Below are positions 1-12,730 of a stretch of DNA of 64,000 nt, in pieces. The position numbers were made by a program, and so were the translations under genes. Origin of the DNA: Ostrinia nubilalis (Eukaryota; Arthropoda; Insecta; Lepidoptera; Crambidae); assembly GCF_963855985.1 (NCBI RefSeq), contig NC_087104.1, positions 4,030,001 through 4,094,000 of the forward strand. The letters are read 5' to 3'. Position 1 is the first letter of the stretch, and each line of letters starts with the position of its first letter. The notes below the pieces were generated by a model, which searched no databases, was not told the DNA's origin, and worked only from the letters and a program-made list of their open reading frames with translations.

Positions 1-285
1 CTTCAAATTTCATAAATATGCCTCAAACGGTTCTTTAGGTATTGACGTCCAAAAATCTACATGTCTGACCTATATACCAAATTCTAACCACTTCCAGATG
101 ACCTCGAAGGTTCAAATTTGGCATCCAGAAAGGTAGTTATGTAAATACAAATGAACAAATAAAAAACCAGTAAATTTTCACATTTCACTGGTGATAGATA
201 AATTTTAGTGTTCTGAATGTCGATTTTTGAACGTCAATACCTAAATAACCGTTTGAGGTATATTTATGAAATTTAAAGCTGATGT
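1..285. repeat. Inverted-repeat (MITE-like) element, left end at window edge
   Basis: Positions 1-66 reappear in inverted orientation at about 217-285, with a loop of roughly 150 bp. The arms share the block tcaaacggt and the block around ttgacgt with a few mismatches. The left arm may continue outside the window, so true termini and target duplication cannot be seen. No coding potential. Probably a non-autonomous DNA element; the superfamily is unknown. Confidence 0.6.
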
Positions 286-865
286 ATATCTTGTAAGTCT
301 CAATACATGAGCCAAATTTGAAGAGTTAATGCACAGTAGTTTTTGATTGATGAGGAGTCAAAAGTGGCTCCAATTGGTTCGTATAAATATACGCACGGTG
401 CAGTCCCCTCCCTGGAACTAGGCTTAACATGCTCCCGCATGTCTATAGTGTTTGCTCAATGTTGATTTAGTCGATTTTCTCCTGATAGGAACATGTAAGA
501 CAAAAATTAAATTTCCAATTTTACAGACCTTCTAGAGCAGATGCCGCAAAAACTGTACAAGATATAGAAAAACTTGACGGTCTCGCCTGTAGCAAATTGA
601 ATAAGCTTTTTTTGGTTCATAGGAGTCATGTCACTAGGACGCATAGTTTCCGAGGATTAAGCGTGAAAACCGAAAAGTGGTACCTTTAAACCCCCCTCTC
701 CCTGCCGGCTCAAGGGCTAAGGGCGGGGACTTTTGCTATGTTCACCACCTAACTAGGCTAAATAAAGTCCCGAGGTCAGAAATTGTGTTCCACGGATTTC
801 TCTCTACACCGTCGTTAAGGCATTCATTGACTGGACTATATGTCTAGATGTTTGTTACTCTTTCA
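286..865. other. Unassigned intergenic sequence
   Basis: No ORF of note and no recognised gene. It contains a moderately GC-rich stretch (about 660-735). It could be part of an old element, but no termini were identified. Confidence 0.4.
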
Positions 866-1004
866 CGCAAAAAGTACTGAACGGATTTTGATGAAACTTT
901 ACAGTATTATTGTTTATAACCCAGATTAACATATAGGCTATAATTATGACGATCTGTGACAAACTAAATTTCACGCGTACGAAGCCGCGGGCAAAAGCTA
1001 GTTG
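866..1004 (+). repeat. Lepidopteran retroposon-like fragment (conserved 3' block)
   Basis: The stretch runs from 'gaacggattttgatgaaact' to the block 'cacgcgtacgaagccgcggg' and ends in agctagttg. The same ordered blocks occur in the Harbinger spacers (19611-19850) and at 61819-62020. It is a diverged, truncated copy of a dispersed moth repeat. Assignment to SINE or to the 3' end of an RTE-type LINE is uncertain. Confidence 0.55.
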
Positions 1005-1156
1005 AAAATAAAATTATTAATTTTTATTGACTATTTATTTCACAAAACCTAATAGGTACCTACATAATACACAGACTGATTAAAAACAAAAGTAAATTTC
1101 AACTTATGAAAATACATATTCATTGTCGGATTAGCTTTCTATCATGATCTCGTAAG

Positions 1157-1434
1157 GCTGCGTTTCCACCAGAGATGTGCGAGGATGCGTAGCGAAGGAT
1201 GTGTTTGTAAAGAACCAATAGAATCGCTTCATTTACCTCGCCTCGGTCAGCACATCTCTGGTAGAAAAGGCTCAGGCTGTACAACACTAATGAGCATTTT
1301 CAAATCTCTGCTACACATCCTCGTACGATACATTTTCCTCGCACAGCTTTGGTGGAAACCCGCACACATTTTCACAGCACAGCTAGACATCTTCGCACGA
1401 CACAATTCCCTCGCATATCTCTGGGAAACGCAGC
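1157..1434. repeat. MITE with gctgcgtttcc termini
   Basis: The left end reads gctgcgtttccaccagagat. The right end is its inverted form (gctgcgtttcccagagat on the other strand) with a 2-base indel. The interior reiterates pieces such as tctctggt and cctcgcac. A 131-aa open frame across it (1185-1580) is a chance frame within the repeat. The flanking target duplication is not clear. Confidence 0.6.
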
Positions 1435-2220
1435 ATCCTCTCCCTCCCCCATGGATCTCCACAATGTGCCCGCATCCAGGTTCTTCCCGCGACCTTCACC
1501 AGATCGTCGGTCCACCTAGTGGGAGGTCTGCCCACATGCTGATAACATGTTCCATCGTAATAAACTTCTTTCCGACATAATTTAATAAAGAAAACACCTA
1601 AAATGACCTAAAACCACAATTTTATTTTGCTTTTCACACGTCAATAAGCCAGTGAGTTACGTTACTGTGACAGCTAAGGTATTTTTCGATGACATCTTTG
1701 AAAATTGCAACTCATGGTAAGTTATTTGTATGAAACTTAATAAAAACTTTAGTCGCTATCGTATTCAATTAGATAGGTTTTTTACCTAACGATTTGAGAT
1801 GAACTCATGGTAGTGTTTTTAGTTTTGCTGTGGTTCAGCTACTAACCGCTAGAGGCGCTGTACAATTTGCCATACATTTTTTTACGCCCTCGATAGCGAG
1901 ATGCTCGGCAGGTAAACTCATGGTAGAGGCACTGAAGTTGTCATTTTATCGAATTGCGGACACAACATTGAGGGTCACACAGTGTGCTCATTTAGTTTTT
2001 GCTCGCGACTTCGTCCACATAGATTTTGAATAAAACGTATCATAACCACTATTAGATGTTCTTTTCTCATGTATGTATGAGCTTTGTATTATTTTTTCAT
2101 ACTTTTGTTACAAAAACGCCTATTAATTACTCACAATAAACTTTCGCCTTTATTAAAAGTACATATTTATAATGTTGTAGTTATTTAATTTTTAGCGTTA
2201 AGAGTCGCATCTGAAACTAA
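1435..2220. other. Intergenic, nothing recognised
   Basis: AT-rich sequence with only chance short open frames and no splice-linked coding signal or clear repeat termini. Confidence 0.4.
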
Positions 2221-2286
2221 TTTGAAAATTATAAATAACTCGATTAATAAGTTCGATTTTTTCAAGTTATTTATAATTTTCAAATA
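2221..2286. repeat. Short inverted repeat (hairpin)
   Basis: The block tttgaaaattataaataact is repeated in inverted form at the other end (agttatttataattttcaaa) around a short loop. Likely a MITE remnant or a simple palindrome. Confidence 0.5.
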
Positions 2287-2352
2287 TGTTGTTGGTGCTA
2301 CTGGTTAATCATTATCTTGTCACTACATACATGGCAAGCCAATAAGCTCTGC

Positions 2353-2626
2353 CTATACAGGGTGTTTGGTAAATGGGTATATGAGCCGACACTAGCCCAT
2401 ATTAACATGGGCATATAAATGGTATGGTGAAGTCAGAAAATTGATATCTTCATTTTAATTATTTTAATTTTCATACAAATCGGATTTTTTAAATTTTATT
2501 TTGTATGAAAATTTAAAAATATAAAATGATGATATCAAATTTCTGACTTCATCATACCATTTATATGCCCATGTTAACATGGGCTAGTGTCGGCTCATAT
2601 ACCCATTTACCAAACACCCTGTATAG
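2353..2626. repeat. MITE with long terminal inverted repeats (acagggtg family)
   Basis: The left arm begins cagggtgtttggtaaatggg and the right arm ends in its inverted copy. The arms match for about 90 bp, including the block gccgacactagccca. Flanks are TATA on both sides, which fits TA target duplication of a Tc1/mariner-type element. A diverged relative lies at 13018-13190. No coding capacity. Confidence 0.75.
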
Positions 2627-4389
2627 TTCATCTCATCATTTTAATTATTGTTATGTTGCGAACAGTCAATAGAGCTTCTCGAGCAATTCCCGAAAGCCAC
2701 AGTTTAAACACCGTGAATAACATGGCATATACCCTTGCCTTTGATTATAATATACTCAACATCAAATAAACCGCACCTTCCGCGACGCGAACTTTAAAGA
2801 TTTTCTTCTGACACAATCATGGTGCCCCAACAATATTGGTGTTATTTGAAAGCCCGATAAATATCCTTAGAGAAAAACACATTTAATTTCTTAATAAATG
2901 ATTAACATATATACCATAAATGTGACTTGAAAAAAGACCTCACTTTGGGCTCACCTCTGGGATCAACTAGACCAATTTTTATGGTTATAAAACCAATTAA
3001 TGATCTCACGTGTCCTCTTTAACAGATGGATAGCGATTAATCCCAACTTAACAGTTTTATAGCCACAAAAGTTGGCTCTAGCTCTAACTACCTATTTTTT
3101 AAAGAAGTGGCTCTGGATCCTTCTAAAGACACATTTTCGGGGTAAAAACATTTCCTTTAATGAAATGAAGATTAGAACTAGGCTTTTAAATGATGCCAAT
3201 ATTGGTGGGAAGTGGGGATCCATACGTTTGAAAGTGCTTGTCGCGGGAGGTGCGATTTATTTGATGTCGAGGTATTAATCAAAGGCCTCGCTCCAACTTT
3301 ATTGAGAAAGCAGGTTATAGAATAAACGTAGCTCTTAAAATGCGATGCTTATACTCTACATCTGCTTTATGGGGTCTGCATGTAGAGTCCATTTCCCTTT
3401 TCCATTTAATTCCTTAACCTTCTTCTTGGAAAATGTTTACGAATTTATTTTACCTAGTTCGCGTTGGTAATTTCGAAAAGCTCCAGTTTTCAGCGATTTT
3501 AAGTAAAATCCATACATTTTGTTTATAATCTTCGTAACATAGTTACTACTGTACCTACCTTTCATCTTTATTCTTTTGTTTTAATAAACAACTAATTTAC
3601 TAATGTAAAACCCAAGTTTATTTGGAAATGTCAAAGATTAAACTCCAAAGTTTTCTGGAAACTGGTGTAGGTACCTAGATGTCTCGTATTTACGAAGGGG
3701 ATATAAATAGATCTTATACTTGTAATCAGGGGATTACAATAACTTTGAAGTCAATTAAGATTGCCCCAGGCCAAACACTTGGGCTTGATCAAAGTGCAAT
3801 GAAGGTTACTGTAATAGTAACTTCATGAAGATACAAATAACTTAAAGTTCAGTTCTTCGTAATAATATTTGTAAAATTAAACTTGAACATTATGTTGTAA
3901 AAATAAATTACTGTTAATAGGACTACACAAATCAACTGAAAAATTAAAAACTTTACAGGCACTAATGAAAATTTTGTACAAGTACAAATCTGAATCGAAG
4001 GATTTTCTTTATAAAGGACTTTCACCTACTTACGATAGGCACTTTAAAAATTCAAGTTAGGCTCAAGATCTTGTGCACAATACGATAATCCAAAACCTAC
4101 ATCAATAGTCAATTCTGCTTTAGTAGGTAAATAAGAAAAAACATTTTCTTCTAAATAATATTTAAAAAAATATTTTTTAAGCTTTTGGTGCCCACATAAT
4201 ATCTTATTTAACACTTAGAAAGTGTATCCACATTATAAATTGATTGTTGTACATTTTTGGTTAGTCTAACTCATTTTCTAATGTTTTTTGACGTAATTGT
4301 ACTCGTAATAATTATTATTATTTTATCATTTCAAACGAAAAATAAATGTTATAACCTAAGATGTTTCTTTAATCTTTAACATTTTAATA
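2627..4389. other. Intergenic, nothing recognised
   Basis: AT-rich sequence with short chance open frames only. No gene or clear mobile element could be supported. Confidence 0.4.
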
Positions 4390-5436
4390 CAGTGTGAGTC
4401 ACGTTAAAGTGTACATATGAAAATAGATGAAAATAGACCTATTTTTATCGACAAAAAAGAGGTCAAAAATTTTTTGAGATTTTTTTTTAATTTTTTATAG
4501 AATTTTTTTTCTTCCAATTACTTATTGTAAAGAAAACCTAATAACTTTTAAACTAAGCGGTATATTCTGATAAAATAAAAACAGTAATAATGCTAAATAA
4601 CAGGCAATACTAAAAAAATACATAAATTACATAAAAAAGGCCAACAAATAATAAAAAATGATACTTTTTGAAAAAAATCTGCTTTTAAATTCGTGTTTTT
4701 TTGGTTCTCCAAAAAATGCCCCTATAACCGGTGGTTTTTATTACTTTGTATTATTCTCTATCGTATGACCTTCGTAAAACCAAAAATCGCATGTCTCTCC
4801 GGGCGCGCCATTCAACGCTTCGTTAACAACGAAACTGAAAATGGCTCTAGATTTGTTATTTTGATAAAGACAAGTTAGATTTCAAATAAAAACAAAAGAT
4901 TTCGAAGTAAAATAAGCAAATTAGTTAAAATTAAAATTGTCTCTAACTGTAGCGGAGAATAATGTTGTGGCAGGCCTTTGTTCAAACGATCATAGCAAAT
5001 GTTGTGATAGGGATAGAGACATGCGATTTTTGGTTTTACAAAGTTAATACGATAGAGAATAATACAAAGTAATAAAAACCACCTGTTATAGGGGCATTTT
5101 TTGGAGAAATTTATCAAATAACCAAAAAAACACGAATTTTAAAGCAGATTCTTTTCAAAAAGTATCATTTTTTATTATTTGTTGGCCTTTTTTGTGTATT
5201 TTATGTATTTTTTTAGTATTGCCTGTTATTAAGCATTATTACTGTTTTTATTTTATCAGGATATACCGCTTAGTTTAAAAGTTATTACGTTTTCTTTACA
5301 ATAAGTAATTGGAAGAAATAAAATTCTATAAAAAATTAAAAAAAAATCTCAAAAAAATTTTGACCTCATTTTTGTCGATAAAAATAGGTCTAGTTTCATC
5401 TATTTTCATATGTACACTTTAACGTGACTCACACTG
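4390..5436. mobile_element. 1.05-kb fold-back DNA element with ~410-bp inverted arms
   Basis: The left terminus cagtgtgagtcacgttaaag and the right terminus ctttaacgtgactcacactg are exact inverses. The inverted similarity continues for about 410 bp (4390-4801 against 5018-5436) around a unique core of about 215 bp. TA dinucleotides flank both ends (4388-4389 and 5437-5438). This fits a non-autonomous Tc1/mariner-like fold-back element. Matching short open frames in the two arms (4693-4878 plus, 4875-5117 minus) are mirror images created by the repeat and not genes. Confidence 0.8.
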
Positions 5437-6611
5437 TATAAATATTGTTATCTTATTTTCTACTAGGTACAGCATTCTTATAAAGCATATTTTTCCAAAG
5501 GGGTATTTAATATATTACTTCTTACCCCGCAATTTGATAGAGAGCGTGGGGCAATAAGATCAAGAAACCCTGTTCAAAAAAGGAAAAAAACTTTTACAGA
5601 CACGGCCTTAAGTCTTAAGAAACCTTAGAACTGACACTGAATATACTTAAGAAATATTTTCGAGAATCTTCTCAGAGGCTCGCGGGTAAGATTTTGAGGC
5701 AAAGAAAAACTAAATTTTTGAGATTATACTTTGAACGATGAATTTTAGTTTAACAATTAAGTTCTTGATGTTAAATAACCTAGATTTTAAAGGCTTTCGT
5801 TGGAATTAATTCTTCGTTAAAACCAATTTTCAGTGGAAAATGTGCTCGAAAATAGGTGTACTTACCTACTTATTCCAATTTCAAAATACAATATTTTATT
5901 TTTATTTTTCTTTATTCAGAAAACCACAGCTCTTTATAATATTACAAACAGGTATTTTTATAGTTCTTACAGCCAAATACATCGGTAGTTCGTTATTATA
6001 ATTAGCAATCATGCGCCAGACGTTCTGAACTAAGTAAACTTATTATTTTACTCGATTTCCACGCGAACGACACTACGTAACAATATGTAAGTCGTACTCA
6101 TACGAGTATTATAAATATGGCGGGCAATATGACTCCCAACGTGATCTTGTTTTCAATGTCAGGAAGCAATAAATCTGTTTACGTCGAAGATAAATCGTTG
6201 CGATAATATTTGGACGTACAAAAATATTCTCAATGTAAAACAAAACAGACTATTTTTCGCCTAGGAATAACATTAGTTGAAGCAACGTAATTAAATTAGT
6301 TAATTAAATGTAGCGATGTCCATGCCGGTTTATAAATGGCACCCCACGTCTGTGACTCGTACGACGTATGCCTAACACAGTGTCGTGTAGGATCCTGAGC
6401 ACATCCTGAGGCTTACAGGTTAATTAATTTATGTAACAATTAGTTTCCTTGTGAAACCATACCTACACATAAAATAGATTTACCCAAAATACAAGTAGGG
6501 TTATTACCTAACTTGTATCCATGTACGTACGTACCTACATAGGTGATACATTTGTTTGAGGAAAGCCCTTTACTTGGTGTAATTTTTTCTCGGTTCTTTC
6601 TATAAGATTAT
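5437..6611. other. Intergenic, nothing recognised
   Basis: AT-rich sequence without a supportable gene, RNA or repeat boundary. Confidence 0.4.
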
Positions 6612-6758
6612 GATCGTTTCATTCACGAAGACGCGCCCCACCAATTTTTGGTCGAGGGAAGCGCGGGAGTTTGAATCATGGATAATTTAGCGTGTACCGA
6701 TAACACTCAAACATTAGCGGAAGAATGGTGGAGCGCGTCTTGGCGGATGAAACGATCT
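6612..6758. repeat. MITE-like element with gatcgtttcat termini
   Basis: The left end gatcgtttcattcacgaaga and the right end are imperfect inverted repeats of each other (right end read inward: gatcgtttcatccgccaaga). Both carry the acgcg and ccacca blocks. The bases TAT flank both sides and may be a 3-bp target duplication. Confidence 0.6.
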
Positions 6759-7227
6759 ATGTATAATAAGTAAGTAAATTAATCAAAAATATTTATATCC
6801 AGTTTGTATTTCAAATTGTCCGCTTGACCTCGTTGAACTACGACGATAAGTAATTCAGTTGTAAGTATTATACAACTTCTTTATGTTAATGCCAATTCCC
6901 AGAGAATGGCAGAAATAGCAAGCTGGAAAATATTTTCATTTATTCAATGACTGAAAAAAATGTGGTAAAGTACTTCGACTATTCGACCAACCATCAGAAT
7001 TGTTCGAAAGAAAACTAATAACTTACTTGGATAACTATTTTTCCTGTTTCAGTTTATCTCAAGAAAACTTTGAAGGATAAAATAAGTTAGCCGAATCATA
7101 TTGTAAAAGTTAGGTAGGTAAATTTCATCCAATGCTTAAAAATAATGTACACGCTTCTTATTTAAATACCTTCTACATTTCAATAATTTTTTATTATAGC
7201 CAGATATTATATTTCTATAGGTATACT

Positions 7228-7430
7228 AGCTGACCCGGCGAACTTTGTTCCGCCTTAATGGCAATAAATAAGCAGACTTTTTTTTTAATTTCGAACGGAA
7301 TAAAAAGTATCCTATGTCCTTCTCCTGGCTCTAAACTACCTCCCTGACAATTTTCAGCTAAATCGGTTCAGCCGTTCTTGAGTTATAAGTGGTGTAACTA
7401 ACACGACTTTCTTTTATATATATAGATTAG
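7228..7430 (+). repeat. Lepidopteran retroposon fragment (gctgacccggcgaac block)
   Basis: It begins ctagctgacccggcgaactt, has the block ctaaatcggttcagccgttc, and ends in a tatatata/agattag tail. This ordered block structure is typical of dispersed moth SINE/RTE-derived repeats and resembles 44443-44610 and 61819-62020. No coding capacity. Confidence 0.6.
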
Positions 7431-10400
7431 TTGGTTCGATCTTTTCAGACAAAAAGAAAGGTGCGTCCTTTTTCCAAAACATTCACCTTACGGCGTTTAC
7501 GTTTGTATCTTTGGAATATTCCATCAAAGCTTGGAATTTTCGTTCACTTGTATCGTCGCATCGGAATTCCCGGCATGTTTAATTCTTCAGCCGATCCCTA
7601 ATAATAATAGGAATATTGTTTAAGCTTCGGATTTAAGCCATCTTCATAATTCATCGATAATTCCACTATACTTCAACACAATGTTGTTTGAGCGCTAAAT
7701 ATAATAATATGTGCGTAGGTATTATAAAAACGGCCTAAAGTTGTAGGTACCTATGAGTCATTACATCAAACAACAAGAATTGATTTTACTGCTCAAATGC
7801 AACAAGTTGCTCCAAGAGTAGGAAGTTCTAATTTTTCAAAATACCTAGTATCTTTTCAAATCGCATTTTGGCATATTTTTTTTATAAATTGGATAATATT
7901 CCTATAGGAAAATTGTTGCTTGCACAGTAGAATGAATCCTTTTTGTTTGTTCACCTACCAATAGGTCACATACCTATAAGAAATCTCTGAGGAAATCAGT
8001 ATTTTATTACCCCAGTTCTTCCTTTATAATTTGACAACCTATGTACCTGTGGTTCACAATAAACGTATTTTGAATTATTTTTTTTCCACGTTTGCCCATT
8101 GTCCAATATGGTATTGACCTCTATTTTCCTGGTTCTTTTCTTTCAAACATAAAACAATCCAGTGAGCATCTCTCCGATTTGAATAAAAGGCAAATTACAC
8201 GAAACCATTTATGGGGCAATTCCGATTAATTCCCGTATTTTGGCGAACAATTAAACACGGGTCCCGAATAACAATGGCACTGGTCTGTTCATTTACTTCA
8301 AAATACGAGTATGTTCTACATTTAAAGAGGCGTATCATTTCACTGTTTCTCGGTTTGGATGAGATATTTTAACTTATATTTATGATTTGATTTGAGGCCT
8401 TCTTATAAATAATTATTTAGTTGTAATAAAATAGGTAGGTACCTATTTCGTTTTCTTTAGCAAGATAGGCAGGTAATGCGTATTGTAGCAAATGCTCTTT
8501 ATTCCAAAATCATTTAATTTCCCACGTCATCATGGTAGAGCAGCATTCATCTGTCTTTCTTGATCAACTTAAACCAATGCAGTCTCCGTTTTCAAGCTTA
8601 ACTGAAACGATATAAATTAACCTTTTGATAATGGAGTGTATTAGATCTCATGGATATAAAAGTTCAGTTAGTTACCAAAAATAACCTCCAGATCATTTAG
8701 TATGATAAATACATATCTTAATTACAAAACTACTTGTAAGGGGTCCTCGTCTGACTAGTAGGGAACCCTAAAAAGAAAATATAAACAATCTGACGATCGA
8801 CAAACTTACGAAACCGTCGAAATCTTAACTCGTTAAACTGTCAAGAAACGTAATTACCTGTTTCGGAGCTTTATGGAATATTCGATTTCTTGTCCCAATT
8901 GTTATAAATTGAGACGAGCCTCTTTGATTGACTTTTTATGAAGGCTCGAACGAAATGTATAATTTCATACTAATATTATTAAAAAGTTGTTAAATAATCT
9001 TTTATTAAGATGGTAAATTCTCGGGATTATATGGAATTGTTTCTTAAAGCTTCAATAGATTCAAGCACACACATTACTTGAGTTTATGCTGTTTCATTCT
9101 AAGATGTAGACGTTGTAGGAATAAGAAAGTTTTTTTCGAAATTTAACCCTTGGGGGATACATTTTATTTTAACCAGCTTTTGGCTTGCATCTCACCTGAT
9201 GGTAAATGAGGATCAAGACATGACTGAAGGGATATTTGACAGGTGACCTAAGTTTGATTGTCACCAGTAAAGCCGTAGAACCTGGCTACATAGGAATTTG
9301 ACATTGCTTATGATCGCGAAACGCGCTGTAACGCGGGTGGAGAGACCCGCGCAACGTAAACAATAAAGAGGGAATGATTGACTACAGTAAAGCATAATAG
9401 ACTACACATTTTTTAAACAAAAACGATCTTATCACAACTGTACAAGATATGCTAAAATCTAGTGTCTTTACAGAACACAATAATAAGTACTCACATGACT
9501 GAGCTCCAATCACAAAGAGACAAACCACAAAAACACATAAATCAATCTTTATAATGTTTTAAGTCAAACTTTAGTTTCATCGAACAGAAACTGTAGGTAC
9601 CTACCTATCCAATGAAGGTGTATTTGGAAGTGTCTTGAAAACAATCATTTTATACATCTACCTGGAAGCGATACATCTATCTGCATTTTAATGTATAAAT
9701 TAATGTATCAAGTGAATTTACATTTAGAAATAGTTGTTTGAAAGACAGTTCAAAATTGTATGTATAAATTATGCTGAAATCTAGGTCTTTATCTTGTTTG
9801 TGACAATCAAACAGGAAATTAGTTTTCATTATGTTTAATTAAGGTTAAATAATTTTCACGTGAGCTATAATAAATGGCTAAAAGTTTCGTAATGGAATGG
9901 ATTTTATCTCTGGTACTAACTAAATTCAGTACAAACTAAATATCTTAACTTAGATCACCATCCATGAGGTAGAAGAATTTTTACCATATTTCTTTCTAAG
10001 CTTAAAAAGATACAAGCAAACACATTAGGTACTTGAGTTTGAATCAAGTGTTGATCATCGTTGTAATGCAATTAAGTGCCAAGTCACACTAAGAATAAAG
10101 GCCTTAAAATTAAGGCACTAACTAAGTTCTGCGAAGAATTGGCCGTAATCTAGTCATAATTTACTTTAGCGAGACTACGATTCGATATCGAAAAAGAAAA
10201 TTACATTATGTAGGTATCTAATTATGAATGCACCCGAAGCATATCATTTAAATAAAATAGCGACACAAACTAAATATCAGCACAGCTCTGAATGTTTACC
10301 TTGGTTGGAATAAAGTTCACAGTGTTAATTTAACTTTGGCACAGAAACATTTGGTAGTAAAACTAAGGTATGAATATTCAAGAGCAATTAAGTATTCCAA

Positions 10401-11155
10401 GCCCATGGGTTTTCAATATTTACACCTTAATGTGTATACTGTTTTGTAAGTTGAAATGTAAAAATATTCTCATTATTTTCAGTTTTATAGAAAAAAGAAC
10501 AGAAGAATGAAAAGAAGCAATACTCGTATAGGTAGTTTTATGATTTAAAAGAATCAGGACCAGTTTAATGTAACTAAAAAGGTTGCGTGTCAGGTTTGAT
10601 AAAGTAATTTCACACTTAAATACTGAATATTTGGTGGCGGCTCAGTGGAGATAATCCTGTAGGTACAGGATAAATTGAAAACACGCACACTCAAAATTAT
10701 CAAGCTATTGATAAAATTACGTATTCTAAATAATGCATTTCATATGAAAACACATTAATATTACTAAATTGTCAACGGCTGGTACACCTGCACGAATTCA
10801 ATTATGCCACCACACGTTTTGGTGGTAGTTGGTCTAGATGGGTAATACCTAATACCTATGCTACGCATGGGTAACAAATTACTTTTCTTACGGATCCTTT
10901 GATTGTGATTTAAATTCCTTTACCTATATTAATTGGGCAATCCTTGATTTACAAAGTGCCTGGGCACATTACGTACATATACTTAATGTATCTTCACGTA
11001 AAAAGAACAGTGAAATAATTAATTTATTAAACAAACACACATTCACCTAATTTGGAAACTCTGTTACAGTATCGTAAATAGTTTGTGCACGTCCTCGAAT
11101 CGTTACCGTGGCCTGATTAGCGCAATATTTGCTATGGCAACACAGCTTCACCAAA
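7431..11155. other. Intergenic, no gene recognised
   Basis: 3.7 kb of AT-rich sequence. Around 9178-9300 there is a block (tctcacctgatggtaaatga) resembling a dispersed moth repeat, diverged and without defined ends. No exon with coding signal and canonical splice sites was found. Confidence 0.4.
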
Positions 11156-11616
11156 TGGATATACTCGAATACGGTATGATTCCATTATACTAACAACCGT
11201 ATTTGCATAATGAATGAACGGCAATCCAAAATTATTTCCCGACAATTTTAAGATAAATAAATTTTCAAATTCATTTCTGAGTATTTATTTTCTGAATACT
11301 CGATGTATTTCTGAGCCTGATGTAAAGGATGAATGAACTGAAATACGGTATTATTGATTCCACTAAACTAACAAACGTATTTGCATAATGAATGAACGCC
11401 AATCCAATATTATTGCCCGACAATTAAAGATAAATACATTTTCAAATTCACTTCTAAGTATCTTTTCTAGGAAAAGCATCGAGTATCCCAAAGCCTGTTG
11501 CAATGGGTGGATGGAAATACGGTATTATTTATTCCATTATACTAACAAGAATATTTGCATAATGAACGAACGCCAGTCCAAAATTATTGCTCGACAATTT
11601 TATGATAAATAAAGGA
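11156..11616. repeat. Tandem repeat, ~176-bp unit, 2.5+ copies
   Basis: The block ttgcataatgaa recurs at 11203, 11381 and 11555, giving periods of 178 and 174 bp. Each unit also carries atacggtat, ccattatact or its variant, and cgacaatt. The third unit is interrupted at 11617 by a MITE. Its remaining part, with the blocks tctaagtat and ctaggaaaagcatc, reappears at about 12740-12790. A 74-aa open frame here (11388-11612) is a chance frame. Confidence 0.75.
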
Positions 11617-12411
11617 CATCATCCATTTGGTCCAAAATCAAAAGTGCCGGCCAAAAAATAAAAGTGCTGTATTTTGACAGAATACGTCCGCCTTAGCATT
11701 TATTACTATGGCACCAAAGCTGTAGCACCACTGTGCATCGTAGTATTTGAGTTCTAAAAATATATGAAACGTGGATGACTTTGATCTCAAATACTATGAC
11801 GCACAGTGGTGCTACAGCTTTGGTGTCATAGTAACAAATGCTAAGGCGGACGTATTCTGTCAGAATACAGCACCTTTTTTTTATTGGCCGACACTTTTGA
11901 TTTTGAACAAAAAATGTATGAATCGTCGATGAATTTTAGATCTCAAATACTCGACGCACAGTGGTGCTACAGCTTTGGTGCCATAGTAACAAATGCTAGA
12001 GCGGACGTATTCTGTCAGAACACAGCACTTTTTTTTATTGGCCGACTCTTTTGATTTTGAACAAAAAATGTATGAATCGTCGATGAATTTTAGATCTCAA
12101 ATAATCGAAGCACAGTGGTGCTACAGCTTTGGTGCCATAGTAACAAATGCTAAGGCCGACGTATTCTATCAGAATACAGCACTTTTTTTTTATTGGCTGA
12201 CACTTTTGATTTTGAACAAAAAATGTATGAATAGTCAATGACTTTTAGATCTCAAATACTCGACGCACAGTGGTGCTACCGCTTTGGTGCCATAGTAACA
12301 AATGCTAAGGCAGACGTATTCTGTCAGAATACAGCACTTTTTTTTGTTGGCCGGCACTTTTGATTTTGGACCAAAAATATATTATTATGAAACGTGGATG
12401 ATGTCCTTTTC
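11617..12411. mobile_element. MITE with internally amplified right arm (four ~155-bp copies)
   Basis: Termini ggacatcatcca and tggatgatgtcc are inverted. The left arm (11640-11745) and right arm share the block agtgctgtattttgacagaa in inverse form. The right arm is tandemly amplified: the block gcacagtggtgctac recurs at 11801, 11956, 12110 and 12265, a period of 154-155 bp. The element sits inside the third unit of the 176-bp tandem repeat. Open frames of 67-82 aa on both strands here are products of the repeat. Confidence 0.75.
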
Positions 12412-12545
12412 AAGTCACCTCATAAAGGTAGCAAGGCGCTGGATGCAGGCCGCTACCAACCGGTCCATATGGAAATCATAGGGGGAGGCCTACGTTCAGC
12501 AGTGGACGTTCTGTGTGGCTGAAATGATAATGGCGATAATTAAAT
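12412..12545 (+). repeat. 3' fragment of a dispersed non-LTR retroelement
   Basis: It contains ggcgctggatgcaggccgct followed by gggggaggcctacgttcagc and agtggacg. This is the characteristic end of a non-LTR ORF common in moth genomes. It is short, diverged and non-coding, and lies directly after the MITE. Confidence 0.55.
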
Positions 12546-12589
12546 TTTCATAATATAAGATTTTAAACTTACGCGTTCCATTTCTACTA

Positions 12590-12730
12590 AAATACGACGC
12601 CTCGAGCCGCCAGTCTGCTTGTGACCACGGCTGCAGCATAGTAAGTAGCCGAAACGTCAAGCCGTGAGTACTTAATGTAACTGATTAATAAACGTCGCGT
12701 TAAGACCCGTGTCTTACTATTTTAATTAAA
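12590..12730 (+). repeat. Dispersed repeat fragment (gaccacggctgcag / cgaaacgtca block)
   Basis: It carries gtgaccacggctgcagcat, then gccgaaacgtcaagccgt, then aacgtcgcgttaagacccgt. The same blocks occur inverted at 39057-39112, so this is a dispersed repeat. Family not identified. Confidence 0.45.

Noticed and set aside
1185..1580. 131-aa open frame on the plus strand
   Set aside because: It overlaps the gctgcgtttcc MITE with low-complexity reiterated codons and has no domain; a chance frame in a repeat.
4693..5117. Two short proteins sharing a nearly identical 35-residue stretch
   Set aside because: They are mirror frames of the two inverted arms of the fold-back element, not a gene family.
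11100..11135. tRNA-like A-box (tggcctgattagcgcaat)
   Set aside because: No B box at the right spacing and no cloverleaf could be drawn.
11156..12411. Regularly spaced repeats that might suggest a CRISPR array
   Set aside because: Units of 155 and 176 bp with no short repeat/spacer pattern, in a eukaryotic context; they are tandem amplifications of MITE and satellite-like DNA.
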